A stretch of 64,000 bases of DNA from Sporomusa acidovorans (GTDB taxonomy: Bacteria > Bacillota > Negativicutes > Sporomusales > Sporomusaceae), in the NCBI RefSeq assembly GCF_002257695.2, contig NZ_CP155571.1; one strand, written 5' to 3'. The notes beneath the pieces were generated by a model. It was not told the DNA's origin. It saw only the letters and a program-made list of their open reading frames with translations, and ran no database searches. Both the position numbers and the translations under genes were made by a program. Below, piece after piece: positions 50,868 through 59,198 of this stretch. Every line of letters begins with the position of its first letter. Within the stretch, counting starts at the first letter, position 1.

Positions 50868-51620
50868 ATGATTCAAATTCATGATTTGAATATTTCTTAT
50901 CAGTCAGAGGAAGTAGGCTACGAAGTATTAAAGAATATCAACCTTGAACTGGCTGCCGGCGAAACCTGTGCTATCATCGGTCCTTCAGGTTGTGGCAAGT
51001 CAACGTTGCTAAAGATTCTGGCCGGAATTATTACCCGCTTTGACGGCAGTGTCCTTATTAAGGGACAGCCGGTTAACCCTAAACAGCAAATCATCGGCTT
51101 TATTCCGCAAAATTATGGGTTATTGCCCTGGAAGAACATTGCGGAAAACATTTGCCTGGGAATAAAAATAAAAAATAAAAGGCAGTCTTGTGATGAGGAT
51201 AAACTGTCCGGGTTAGTCCAATTGCTTGGTTTGAGCGGCTTGGAAAAAAGATATCCCGGCGAGCTCAGCGGTGGTCAGCAGCAGCGGGTTGCTTTAGCCC
51301 GCGCCTTTTTGCTGCACCCCGACTTATTGTTGATGGATGAGCCCTTTTCTGCCCTGGATGCAATGACGAGAGAAGAAATACAGAATGTATTTTTAGATGT
51401 TTGGCGAAAGCATTCGGTTTCCACCATCCTGGTGACCCATCATGTGGAAGAAGCCGTGTATTTGGGTCGAAAAATTGTTATTTTATCGGCAGCTCCCGGG
51501 ACAGTGAGCAAAATTATTGATAATCCTCTGTTTGGAGTAGAAGGCATACGCAACCGTCAGGATTTTTTCCAACTTTGTCTTGAGCTACGAAAGACAATAA
51601 AAGAGGATTGGTCAAAATGA
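50868..51620 (+). CDS. ABC importer ATPase (SsuB/TauB-like)
   Basis: 250 residues. Walker A GPSGCGKST, Q-loop FIPQNYGLLPW, signature LSGGQQQRVALARA, Walker B LLLMDEPFSALD and switch His in VTHHVEEAV. Six bases after the binding-protein stop; ATG 50868 is taken although the ribosome binding site is weak, pointing to coupling. Confidence 0.9.
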   Translation: MIQIHDLNISYQSEEVGYEVLKNINLELAAGETCAIIGPSGCGKSTLLKILAGIITRFDGSVLIKGQPVNPKQQIIGFIPQNYGLLPWKNIAENICLGIKIKNKRQSCDEDKLSGLVQLLGLSGLEKRYPGELSGGQQQRVALARAFLLHPDLLLMDEPFSALDAMTREEIQNVFLDVWRKHSVSTILVTHHVEEAVYLGRKIVILSAAPGTVSKIIDNPLFGVEGIRNRQDFFQLCLELRKTIKEDWSK

Positions 51621-52363
51621 AAAGAAAAGGATCAGGAGTTTGGTATATCTATGGTGCGCTGATTTTCCTAGCGTTATGGCAGGCGGTTGCCAGCTGGCTG
51701 CAACTGCCGATTATCCCTTCTCCCGGGGTCGTACTTGTTAATTTATTTCACATTTTTTTGCCGCAAATTGCCATCCATGGGTTCTATAGCATGTGGCGGA
51801 TTGTCGCCGGAGTTTTGCTTGCCGTCATGATTGGCATTCCGCTTGGACTTTGTATGGGGTATTTTTCAAAATGGGACAGGCTGCTGTCGCCGCTTATTTA
51901 CTTAACTTATCCGATCCCCAAAATTGCCCTTTTGCCTGTTGTTATGCTGTTATTTGGGCTGGATGAACTGTCAAAAATTCTCATGATATTTTTGATCGTA
52001 GTTTTTCAGGTAATTGTTGCCGTGCGGGATGGTGTAAAAGGTATCCCCAAGGAAACGTACTACCCGTTATACTCTCTTGGGGCCAGTTTCCTCGAGATAT
52101 TCCGCGAAATTCTGATTCCGGCTTCTATGCCGAAGTTTCTGACAGCCTTGCGGGTGGCTATGGCTACGGCCGTATCTGTGCTTTTTTTTACCGAAACCTT
52201 TGGGACCCAGTACGGAATGGGCTATTTCATAATGGACGCTTGGTTACGGGTAAATTATCTGGAGATGTATTCCGGCATTATCGTGTTAAGTATGATTGGG
52301 TTGATATTATTTGGCATGATTGACTATCTGGAACGAAAGCTGTGCAGTTGGCAATATAAATAA
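51617..52363 (+). CDS. ABC importer permease (SsuC/TauC-like)
   Basis: 248 residues, about six membrane helices. The cytoplasmic loop YSLGASFLEIFREILIPASMPKFLTALRVA is the EAA motif that contacts the ATPase. ATGA overlap with the preceding gene. The three genes form one unit, ended by a terminator. Confidence 0.9.
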   Translation: MKRKGSGVWYIYGALIFLALWQAVASWLQLPIIPSPGVVLVNLFHIFLPQIAIHGFYSMWRIVAGVLLAVMIGIPLGLCMGYFSKWDRLLSPLIYLTYPIPKIALLPVVMLLFGLDELSKILMIFLIVVFQVIVAVRDGVKGIPKETYYPLYSLGASFLEIFREILIPASMPKFLTALRVAMATAVSVLFFTETFGTQYGMGYFIMDAWLRVNYLEMYSGIIVLSMIGLILFGMIDYLERKLCSWQYK

Positions 52364-52392
52364 ACAAAAACGCCCGGTTTCCGGAAAAATAA

Positions 52393-52432
52393 AGAGAGGC
52401 TGAAAATCTTTGCATTTCAGCCTCTCTTTGCT
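52393..52432. terminator. Bidirectional terminator between permease and cheX
   Basis: AGAGAGGCTGAAA-atctttgca-TTTCAGCCTCTCT is a 13-pair perfect stem followed by TTGCTTT and preceded on the other strand by TTTATTTTT. It serves both convergent genes. Confidence 0.85.
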
Positions 52433-52446
52433 TTACTCGCCATATT

Positions 52447-52902
52447 TTAGTTTAGGCCAATACCGATCGCGACGGGAAGTTCATCGATGACCATTTCGAT
52501 ACCAATATAATTGGTATCGCAGATTTTAAGTTTTGTAGCTGTTTGCGATAATGCAGGCGGTACCAGATTAACGGCAATTCCTTCTTTATTAAGCGAAGTA
52601 GCGGCATTGGAAGCCACAATGTTTACCATTTCGCAGAGTGCGCTTTGCGCCATGGCATCAAAAGTATTTACCGGCGTTCCCATCATAATGACCGACGACA
52701 GGCGCTTGGCTGATTCCTCAGTCATGGTAAAAGCGAAATTGCCTGTTAGGTTATTGATTAATGCAACGTTGATGAGCACGCCCTGGTTATCGATAAATTG
52801 ATTTCCGGAAAACAGCTTTCCCCGAGCTACATTTTTAAAGCCCATTTGTGGCAGTACAATTGACAACGCGGTAATGAATGGGTTGACCAATCGTGCATCC
52901 AT
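52447..52902 (-). CDS. cheX: CheX-like chemotaxis phosphatase
   Basis: 151 residues. The CheC/CheX/FliY family motif E-x-x-N is present as SALCEMVNIVASNAA; DARLVNPFITALSIVLPQMGF is the usual N-terminus. CheX dephosphorylates CheY-P. The start at 52902 is chosen because GAGGGGGA precedes it; the frame is open 11 codons further. Stand-alone gene. The stretch 52936-53272 upstream and beyond shows no gene. Confidence 0.82.
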   Translation of the reverse strand: MDARLVNPFITALSIVLPQMGFKNVARGKLFSGNQFIDNQGVLINVALINNLTGNFAFTMTEESAKRLSSVIMMGTPVNTFDAMAQSALCEMVNIVASNAATSLNKEGIAVNLVPPALSQTATKLKICDTNYIGIEMVIDELPVAIGIGLN

Positions 52903-53272
52903 TGTGTAGTCCCCCTCGATCACCCTACAATCCATAGGAAAATAACGTACATAATATACTTCGTTCTAAAAGAATAGTATGGCTATCGGACTATAGTTTT
53001 AATTTTCTGGGTCTAAAGTCCTGAAAAGCGAAAGCAAGGGGTGACAAGAAAGCTGGGCATTAAGGATTAAAGTCGGCACACAGTATTTGCTAATACTGTC
53101 ACGGCAAGGACGACATTTTAAAACACAGATACCAGACCCCGGAAAATCTAATATTATGCCGACCACTGCATGTCATAATTGCAGGGTTTTCGCATGATGA
53201 TTTGGAATATATATTTATGCATGGCATAGCTAAGATGCTGCTCTACATCCCAGGATTGGAGGTAAAAATCAT

Positions 53273-53812
53273 ATGGAAACCAGTCAGCAAGTAAAAAAAT
53301 CATGGAAAGATAATATCAGTACTTTTATTGCGATTACAACTTTAGTTTTAGCAGCATGTGCCACTTTGGCTTCATTCAAGGCAGCCGGGTATGGGAATAA
53401 AATGGTGTTGGCTCAGAATCAGGCATCAGATCAGTGGGCGTATTATCAAGCAAAAAGTATCAAAGAAACAACTTACGAGGTTGAGCGGGATACCATGGCA
53501 TTGGCTGCGCAGCAGGCCGGTAACCCGGAACTGTATAAAGCTAAGATTGCTGAATATAACCGGGAAATTACCCGCTACCAACAGGAAAAAGAAGACATTA
53601 CCAAAGCGGCTAAGCGCCTGGAGCAGGAACGGGACAACGCGCAACACTTTAACGGTGGGTTTGGGCAAGCCTTGATTTTTCTGCAAATCGGCATATTGCT
53701 GTCTTCCTTAGCTTCGATTAACAAACAGTATATGTATTGGTATATAGGCCTTGCGGTAGGAGGCGTCGGTATTATCGTGTTTTTATATAATTTTGTAAGT
53801 GCAGCGGTTTAA
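53273..53812 (+). CDS. DUF4337-type membrane protein
   Basis: 179 residues: one membrane helix at about 17-37, a charged coiled-coil region (EYNREITRYQQEKEDITKAAKRL) facing one side, then two membrane helices near the C-terminus. The pattern QNQASDQWAYYQAKSIK is typical of DUF4337 proteins. Function unknown. GGAGG upstream of ATG 53273. Confidence 0.78.
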   Translation: METSQQVKKSWKDNISTFIAITTLVLAACATLASFKAAGYGNKMVLAQNQASDQWAYYQAKSIKETTYEVERDTMALAAQQAGNPELYKAKIAEYNREITRYQQEKEDITKAAKRLEQERDNAQHFNGGFGQALIFLQIGILLSSLASINKQYMYWYIGLAVGGVGIIVFLYNFVSAAV

Positions 53813-53983
53813 AAGGGAACGGACAAATTTGAATGCTATTGACTTAGATGGGGAACATTTATATGGCACTGCCAAAATCATTTTGGCAGGCCAATAATTT
53901 ATCAGTCGGCGACTACCGGGCGAAGAGGATGTCTTGCCAGATGAGCATATATGCAAGTCAAATATTTAGGAAAGGACTCTGTT

Positions 53984-54817
53984 ATGGCGTATAAGCTAAT
54001 CTGCGTTGATGTTGACGGGACACTTCTAACAAGTAGGCATAAAATTACCGAGCGGACAAAGAAAGTGTTGCTGCAGGCCCATAGACAAAATATTCATATT
54101 GTAGTAAGCACCGGACGAATGTATACAGATGCCGAGTATTTTTCCAATCTTATTGGTGTAAAATCCCCCGTAATTGCTTCAAACGGCGCCTTCATAAAAG
54201 AGAAAGACAATGACAAAGTGATTTTCAAGGATGTTCTTGGTGAAAATTTGTCGTTTCAATTACTGGAGCTGTTCCGGCGGTATGATACTAGGCCTTATTT
54301 TTGTACTCCCAATAAGTTTTATTATGGCAATATTTTATTTAAGTTTTTTTATCTGGCCACTAGATTCATAGGCAGTAGAAGCAATTCGCTTGACATGGAG
54401 TTTGTTTATTCCTGGAAACGATGGCAGAGGATATTGCAGAAGGAAAAAGAAAATATCGTAAAATGTGAGGTTATCTACCGCAAGCCTGCTTTAATCCACG
54501 AATTGCGGCAAGAGTTAAAAAATATAGACCAGTTGGAAATTGCCGATTCGTCCAAACATAATATCGAAATTACCCGTAAAGGCGTTTCCAAGGGCAAAGC
54601 CGTGGCCATGCTGGCAGCATTTTACCAGATAAAGCCGGAAGAGATTATCACCATTGGTGACAGCGAAAATGATATATCGATGATTGAATATGCCGGCTTG
54701 GGCATTGCCATGGAGAATGCCTTGGATAGCGTAAAACAAAAAGCAGATTACATTACGGATTCTAATGACCGCGAAGGAGTTGCCAACGCCATTAGCAAGT
54801 TTGTTCTGCAGAAATAG
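53984..54817 (+). CDS. Cof-type HAD phosphatase
   Basis: 277 residues. LICVDVDGTLLTSRHKIT is motif I, VVSTGRMY motif II, GVSKGKAVAML and TIGDSENDISMIEYAG motifs III/IV; C2B-type cap in the middle. Dephosphorylates sugar phosphates or flavin mononucleotide in relatives. ATG 53984 after AGGAAAGGA is preferred over an ATG 33 bases upstream. Confidence 0.85.
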   Translation: MAYKLICVDVDGTLLTSRHKITERTKKVLLQAHRQNIHIVVSTGRMYTDAEYFSNLIGVKSPVIASNGAFIKEKDNDKVIFKDVLGENLSFQLLELFRRYDTRPYFCTPNKFYYGNILFKFFYLATRFIGSRSNSLDMEFVYSWKRWQRILQKEKENIVKCEVIYRKPALIHELRQELKNIDQLEIADSSKHNIEITRKGVSKGKAVAMLAAFYQIKPEEIITIGDSENDISMIEYAGLGIAMENALDSVKQKADYITDSNDREGVANAISKFVLQK

Positions 54818-54819
54818 AT

Positions 54820-54855
54820 AAACCCCTTAGCCATTTGCCAGCTAAGGGGTTTATT
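54820..54855. terminator. Bidirectional terminator between HAD and fucO-like genes
   Basis: AAACCCCTTAGC-catttgcca-GCTAAGGGGTTT, twelve pairs, between convergent genes, followed by ATT on one side and TTATCTATTTC on the other. Confidence 0.8.
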
Positions 54856-54868
54856 CTGCTACTTTTGA

Positions 54869-56029
54869 TTATTTAAAGGCTTTTTGATATACGGCCAGAA
54901 TTTCAGCTTCGTTGGTATCGCGTGGATTACCGGGTGTGCATACGTCTGCAAACGCCGATTTTGCTAACTGGGGCAGATCTTTTTCCTGAACACCAATTGC
55001 CGATAGCTTTTGTGGAATGCCGATTTTCCGGGAGAGCGTTATTACTGCCTCAACGGCTGCTTGCCGATACTCTTCCTGGGTCATGGTGTCAGCATTGGCC
55101 ACACCCATGGCTTTGGCAATATTCCGGTATTTTTCTCCGGTAGCTGGGGCATTATACTCCATAACATAGGGTAACAGCAGAGCATTAGCCACACCGTGAG
55201 GAGTATCATAAAATGCACCGAGCGGGTGAGCCATGGAATGGACGATACCGAGGCCTACATTGGAAAAGCCCATACCTGCTATGTACTGGGCCAGCGCCAT
55301 ACCGTCGCGGGCGGCGATATTATCAGGTTCGAAAACTGCTTTTTCCAGGTGAGCGGCAATGAGTTCAATGGCTTTTAGTTCAAACATATCCGTCATTGTC
55401 CAGGCGCCGCGGGTAATATAACCTTCGATGGCATGGGTCAGAGCGTCCATACCGGTTGAAGCAGTTAAACCCTTGGGCATGGAGAGCATGAGTTCTGGGT
55501 CAACGACAGCAATTATGGGAATATCGTTAGGATCAACGCAGACCATCTTTTTGACAGCCTGATCGTCAGTAATGACATAGTTGATCGTTACTTCGGCGGC
55601 AGTCCCGGCTGTAGTTGGAACGGCAATAATCGGGACGGCCTTGGCTTTGGTAGCCGCACAGCCTTCCAGACTCTTTACATCGCTGAAAGCGGGATTATTG
55701 GCGATGATGCCGATGCCTTTGGCTGTATCAATGGAAGACCCGCCGCCAATGGCAATAATGGCATCGGCACCTGCGGCAGCCAGTTTTTGTACACCGGTTT
55801 GGACATTTTCAATTGTGGGATTGGGTTTAACATTGTCATATAATTCATAGGGGATAGCCGCTTGGGTGAGGACTTCTGTAACTTTTTCGGCAACGCCGAA
55901 CTTCACTAAATCCTTATCGGTAACCACAAAGACCTTTTTAAAATTCCGGCGGCGGATTTCTTCCGGAATGACACGGATGGCACCTGAGCCAAAATAGGAG
56001 GTTTCATTGAGAACAATACGGTTTGCCAT
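54869..56029 (-). CDS. fucO: FucO-like iron alcohol dehydrogenase (lactaldehyde reductase)
   Basis: 386 residues, with long identity to FucO: MANRIVLNETSYFG, IAIGGGSSIDTAKGIGI, TTAGTAAEVTINYVITD, THAIEGYITRGAWTMTD, GMGFSNVGLGIVHSMAHPLGAFYDTPHGVANA. Metal ligands are the Asp of GMDALTHAIE and the His of that block, SMAHPLG and TPHGV. FucO interconverts lactaldehyde and 1,2-propanediol with NADH, so it could make or use the diol handled by the pdu operon. AAGGAC site before the ATG. Broader alcohol activity is possible. Confidence 0.83.
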   Translation of the reverse strand: MANRIVLNETSYFGSGAIRVIPEEIRRRNFKKVFVVTDKDLVKFGVAEKVTEVLTQAAIPYELYDNVKPNPTIENVQTGVQKLAAAGADAIIAIGGGSSIDTAKGIGIIANNPAFSDVKSLEGCAATKAKAVPIIAVPTTAGTAAEVTINYVITDDQAVKKMVCVDPNDIPIIAVVDPELMLSMPKGLTASTGMDALTHAIEGYITRGAWTMTDMFELKAIELIAAHLEKAVFEPDNIAARDGMALAQYIAGMGFSNVGLGIVHSMAHPLGAFYDTPHGVANALLLPYVMEYNAPATGEKYRNIAKAMGVANADTMTQEEYRQAAVEAVITLSRKIGIPQKLSAIGVQEKDLPQLAKSAFADVCTPGNPRDTNEAEILAVYQKAFK

Positions 56030-56255
56030 ACAATTCAGTCCTTTCTCTGCCTAGAGTACAGTACGATACTTTAATCATACTATACAGAATTGTATAAAAA
56101 AATAAAAACACTTGCTTGATGCTGGTACTATCTTGTCTTTTATCACTGGAAGTTACTCTTATAAACCAAGATCAGCCTGACTGGTTTTTTTAGCTGATTC
56201 GCGGTATCATATAGGTATAAGATTTGCCTTTAGCCAATCATAAGGGGATGATTTC

Positions 56256-56918
56256 ATGACGAGGAATGCGGCTGCTTTGCATTTTAATTTAGAAGAGATA
56301 CTAAATGCTGTTACGCATGGTGTGGGAGCATTTTTGGCACTCATTGGTTTGGGCGTTCTTACGGCGGCAGCTTATTTAGCCGGTGGTGTTTGGCATGTAG
56401 TGAGTTTTAGTATTTACGGAACTTCTCTGGTGCTGCTATATGTAGCCTCTACCTTGTATCACAGCTTTACCAATGAAAAATTAAAGTATATTTTCAAGTT
56501 TCTGGATCATGCGGCCATTTATGTATTGATTGCCGGCAACTATACACCGTTTACGCTGATTCCGCTTCATGGCACATTGGGCTGGACCATGTTTTTCGTC
56601 ATATGGGGGCTGGCCGTAGCGGGAATCATTTTTCAAATATTTTTTGTTAGACGTTTTAAGGTTTTCGCAACCATCTGCTATCTGTTTATGGGCTGGCTCG
56701 CAGTTGTCATGATCAACCCTCTGTTGGCAACTTTGCCAATTGAAGGAATATATTGGCTTATCGGCGGCGGGCTTTTCTATACTGTGGGGGCCATCTTTTA
56801 TTTAGCCCATAAGATTCCTTATAATCACGCGATTTGGCATTTGTTTGTCCTTGCAGGCAGTATTGCTCATTATATAGCTGTTTTACGATATGTGTTGCCG
56901 ATTCCGGTAATGGGATAA
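56256..56918 (+). CDS. Hemolysin III / TrhA family membrane protein
   Basis: 220 residues, seven membrane helices. EEILNAVTHGVGAFLALIG, STLYHSF, FLDHAAIYVLIAGNYTPF and the C-terminal HKIPYNHAIWHLFVLAGSIAHY hold the conserved Ser, Asp and His residues of the PAQR family zinc site. Bacterial members influence membrane energetics and lipid fluidity. AAGGGGATG site. Confidence 0.86.
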   Translation: MTRNAAALHFNLEEILNAVTHGVGAFLALIGLGVLTAAAYLAGGVWHVVSFSIYGTSLVLLYVASTLYHSFTNEKLKYIFKFLDHAAIYVLIAGNYTPFTLIPLHGTLGWTMFFVIWGLAVAGIIFQIFFVRRFKVFATICYLFMGWLAVVMINPLLATLPIEGIYWLIGGGLFYTVGAIFYLAHKIPYNHAIWHLFVLAGSIAHYIAVLRYVLPIPVMG

Positions 56919-57007
56919 ATAATTTTTTCATTCGGTTACCATGAGCTTATACTTTTCCAGTTTATCAACGAAATTCAGTAAAAGTTCTGTATGTTTGAGC
57001 AAAAAAA

Positions 57008-57050
57008 CAACACGGACACTGCAACTATAAATGCAGTATCCGTGTTGTCA
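57008..57050. terminator. Hairpin terminator between TrhA and cysteine desulfurase
   Basis: ACAACACGGA-c-ACTGCA-actataaa-TGCAGT-a-TCCGTGTTGT, 16 pairs, flanked by TTTGCTCAAAAAAA/TCATTTAAT. Serves the convergent genes. Confidence 0.8.
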
Positions 57051-57068
57051 TTTAATCATAGACTTTAA

Positions 57069-58274
57069 TTATACTGCGGGTTTACTCACGTTTTCCTGCT
57101 TCTCCAGGAAAGTATGCCAGAGGGGAGACATGTCCCGTAAGCGCTGAACGATTTCTGGTAGTACACGTAACGTATAGTCGATATCTTGCTCTGTTGTGCT
57201 GCTTCCCAGGGTAAGACGAAGGGAGCCGTGGGCAATTTCATGGGGAAGTCCAATCGCCAATAAAACATGGGAAGGATCTAGTGAGCCGGAGGTGCAGGCA
57301 CTGCCGCTGGAGGCGGAGATTCCTTTGCTGTCCAGCAATAGCAGCAGTGATTCTCCCTCAATAAAGCGGAAACATACGTTGACATTTCCCGGCATTCTTT
57401 TATTACCGACAGGGCCGTTTACTTTTGTATAAGGTATGCGTGATAAGCCGTTAATCAGTTTATCCCGCAGGTAAGTCAGACGCTTATTCTCAGCATCCAT
57501 TTCTTCCTGCGCCAATTCAATCGCTTTTCCTAAGCCGACAATTCCCGCAATATTTTCCGTACCTGCCCGCTTGTTTCTTTCCTGGCCGCCACCATGAATG
57601 AGATTTTCAATTTTAATCCCCTTGCGAATATAAAGCACACCCACTCCCTTAGGCCCATAAAATTTGTGGGCAGCAAGCGATAACAAATCAATGTTCATAG
57701 CTTTTACATCAATGGGCACATGACCTACCGCCTGTACGGCGTCGGTATGAAATAGCACCTTTTTTTCATGGCATATTTTGCCGATTTCCTTAATTGGCTC
57801 AATAGTGCCAATTTCATTATTGGCGAACATAACGGATACTAAGATCGTCTTACCGGTAATAGCCTGCCGCAATTCATCAAGATTGATAAAGCCTTCTGAA
57901 TCAACAGGAAGATAGGTTACTTCAAAACCGTTTTTCTCCAAAAACTCGCATGTATGTAAAATAGCGTGATGCTCAATTTTGGTTGTAATGATGTGATTTC
58001 CGCGGTGTTTATTGGCAAAGGCAATACCTTTTAATGCCCAGTTGTCGGCCTCGGAACCGCCGCCGGTAAAAAAGATTTCGTTCTTGTCGGCATGAAGTGC
58101 TTTGGCAACTCTTTCTCTGGCTTGGTCGATCGCGTTTTCTGTTGCCCGTGACAGTGAATAGATAGAAGATGGATTGCCGTAGTGGGTGGTCAGATAGGGA
58201 AGCATTTCGTCAAAAACCTGCGGTTTAATATAGGTTGTCGCAGAGTGATCCAGATAAACACGTTGTTCATTCAT
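57069..58274 (-). CDS. nifS: Cysteine desulfurase (NifS/IscS-like)
   Basis: 401 residues, class V aminotransferase fold. VYLDHSATTYIKP at the start, FTGGGSEADNWAL, the PLP Lys in SLAAHKFYGPKG, and the active Cys in SASSGSACTSGSLDPSH. It removes sulfur from cysteine for iron-sulfur clusters or other thiol cofactors, and in some organisms selenium from selenocysteine. No iscU adjoins it. ATG 58274 has a weak GGACGG site. Confidence 0.9.
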   Translation of the reverse strand: MNEQRVYLDHSATTYIKPQVFDEMLPYLTTHYGNPSSIYSLSRATENAIDQARERVAKALHADKNEIFFTGGGSEADNWALKGIAFANKHRGNHIITTKIEHHAILHTCEFLEKNGFEVTYLPVDSEGFINLDELRQAITGKTILVSVMFANNEIGTIEPIKEIGKICHEKKVLFHTDAVQAVGHVPIDVKAMNIDLLSLAAHKFYGPKGVGVLYIRKGIKIENLIHGGGQERNKRAGTENIAGIVGLGKAIELAQEEMDAENKRLTYLRDKLINGLSRIPYTKVNGPVGNKRMPGNVNVCFRFIEGESLLLLLDSKGISASSGSACTSGSLDPSHVLLAIGLPHEIAHGSLRLTLGSSTTEQDIDYTLRVLPEIVQRLRDMSPLWHTFLEKQENVSKPAV

Positions 58275-58490
58275 CTTTTTGGCACCGTCCTTTATTTTAC
58301 GTTATTACGTTAAATAGCTAACAGTATAGTTAGTAGTGATTGACTTTATATTAATGTTAACAAATCCTATCAGAATTGTCAACATTAAAAAAGGGCAAAA
58401 AACTGACTTCCGCTTTTGCCAACATCCCACCCGCCTGCAAAACTTTAATGCGTTGTATATAGTAAGCTTCTTTATACGTGCAGGAAAATT

Positions 58491-59168
58491 CTATTCTTGT
58501 GACCGTTTTTGCGGGAGGGCATCCTCGCTATTGCCCATTCGGACTACAAGGTACATCAGCAGCAGGATTGCGACCAGGCAGCCGGCAATTGTTGCCGGGG
58601 TTACATATTGGCTTGGTAAGTATTCATAAAGACCGAAAAGACCAAAGAAAATAAAGATAATTGCCGCAAACCATTTTACGGCCCGTTCGGGAATTTTTTT
58701 GCCTAGTACAATGCCAATAATAATGCCGATACCGTCTGCCACCATCATACCGGTGGTGGTTCCCAGCCAGACGGGGACGATAGTATTGAACTGTGCCGCC
58801 AGGGCAACAGTGGCCAATTGGGTTTTATCACCCATTTCGGCAATAAAAAAGGCGATGGCCACAGTCCAAAACGGGCTGCGTTTGGCTGCCTGATCTTCAC
58901 CGTTTAGTTCATCACCGCGAATTGTCCAGAGACCAAAAATAATAAAGGAGATAGCGGCGGCGATTTGGATGGTTGTCATGGGAATGAAGTGGGTCAGGTA
59001 ATTGCCAACAACAACGGCAAACAAGTGGTTGAAAATAGTAGCAACAAAGACGCCCAACATAACGGTCTGCCACCTGTAGCGGGTAGCAAAGGCCATGGCC
59101 AGAAGTTGTGTTTTATCACCCATTTCGGCAAGTACGACGAAGACAAGTGAAGTGAAAAATGCTGTCAT
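58491..59168 (-). CDS. TMEM165/GDT1-type manganese exporter
   Basis: 225 residues, six to seven membrane helices in two repeats, each with the metal-binding motif EMGDKTQ (LAEMGDKTQLLAM and IAEMGDKTQLATV). This UPF0016 family exports Mn2+ (MneA in Vibrio). AAGGAGGATT precedes the ATG. Its natural regulator, a yybP-ykoY manganese riboswitch, lies at 61100-61237 on the same strand but is now separated by an insertion sequence that starts 30 bases upstream of the start codon. Confidence 0.9.
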   Translation of the reverse strand: MTAFFTSLVFVVLAEMGDKTQLLAMAFATRYRWQTVMLGVFVATIFNHLFAVVVGNYLTHFIPMTTIQIAAAISFIIFGLWTIRGDELNGEDQAAKRSPFWTVAIAFFIAEMGDKTQLATVALAAQFNTIVPVWLGTTTGMMVADGIGIIIGIVLGKKIPERAVKWFAAIIFIFFGLFGLYEYLPSQYVTPATIAGCLVAILLLMYLVVRMGNSEDALPQKRSQE

Positions 59169-59198
59169 AAAAAGTCCAATCCTCCTTAGATGTAGTAT

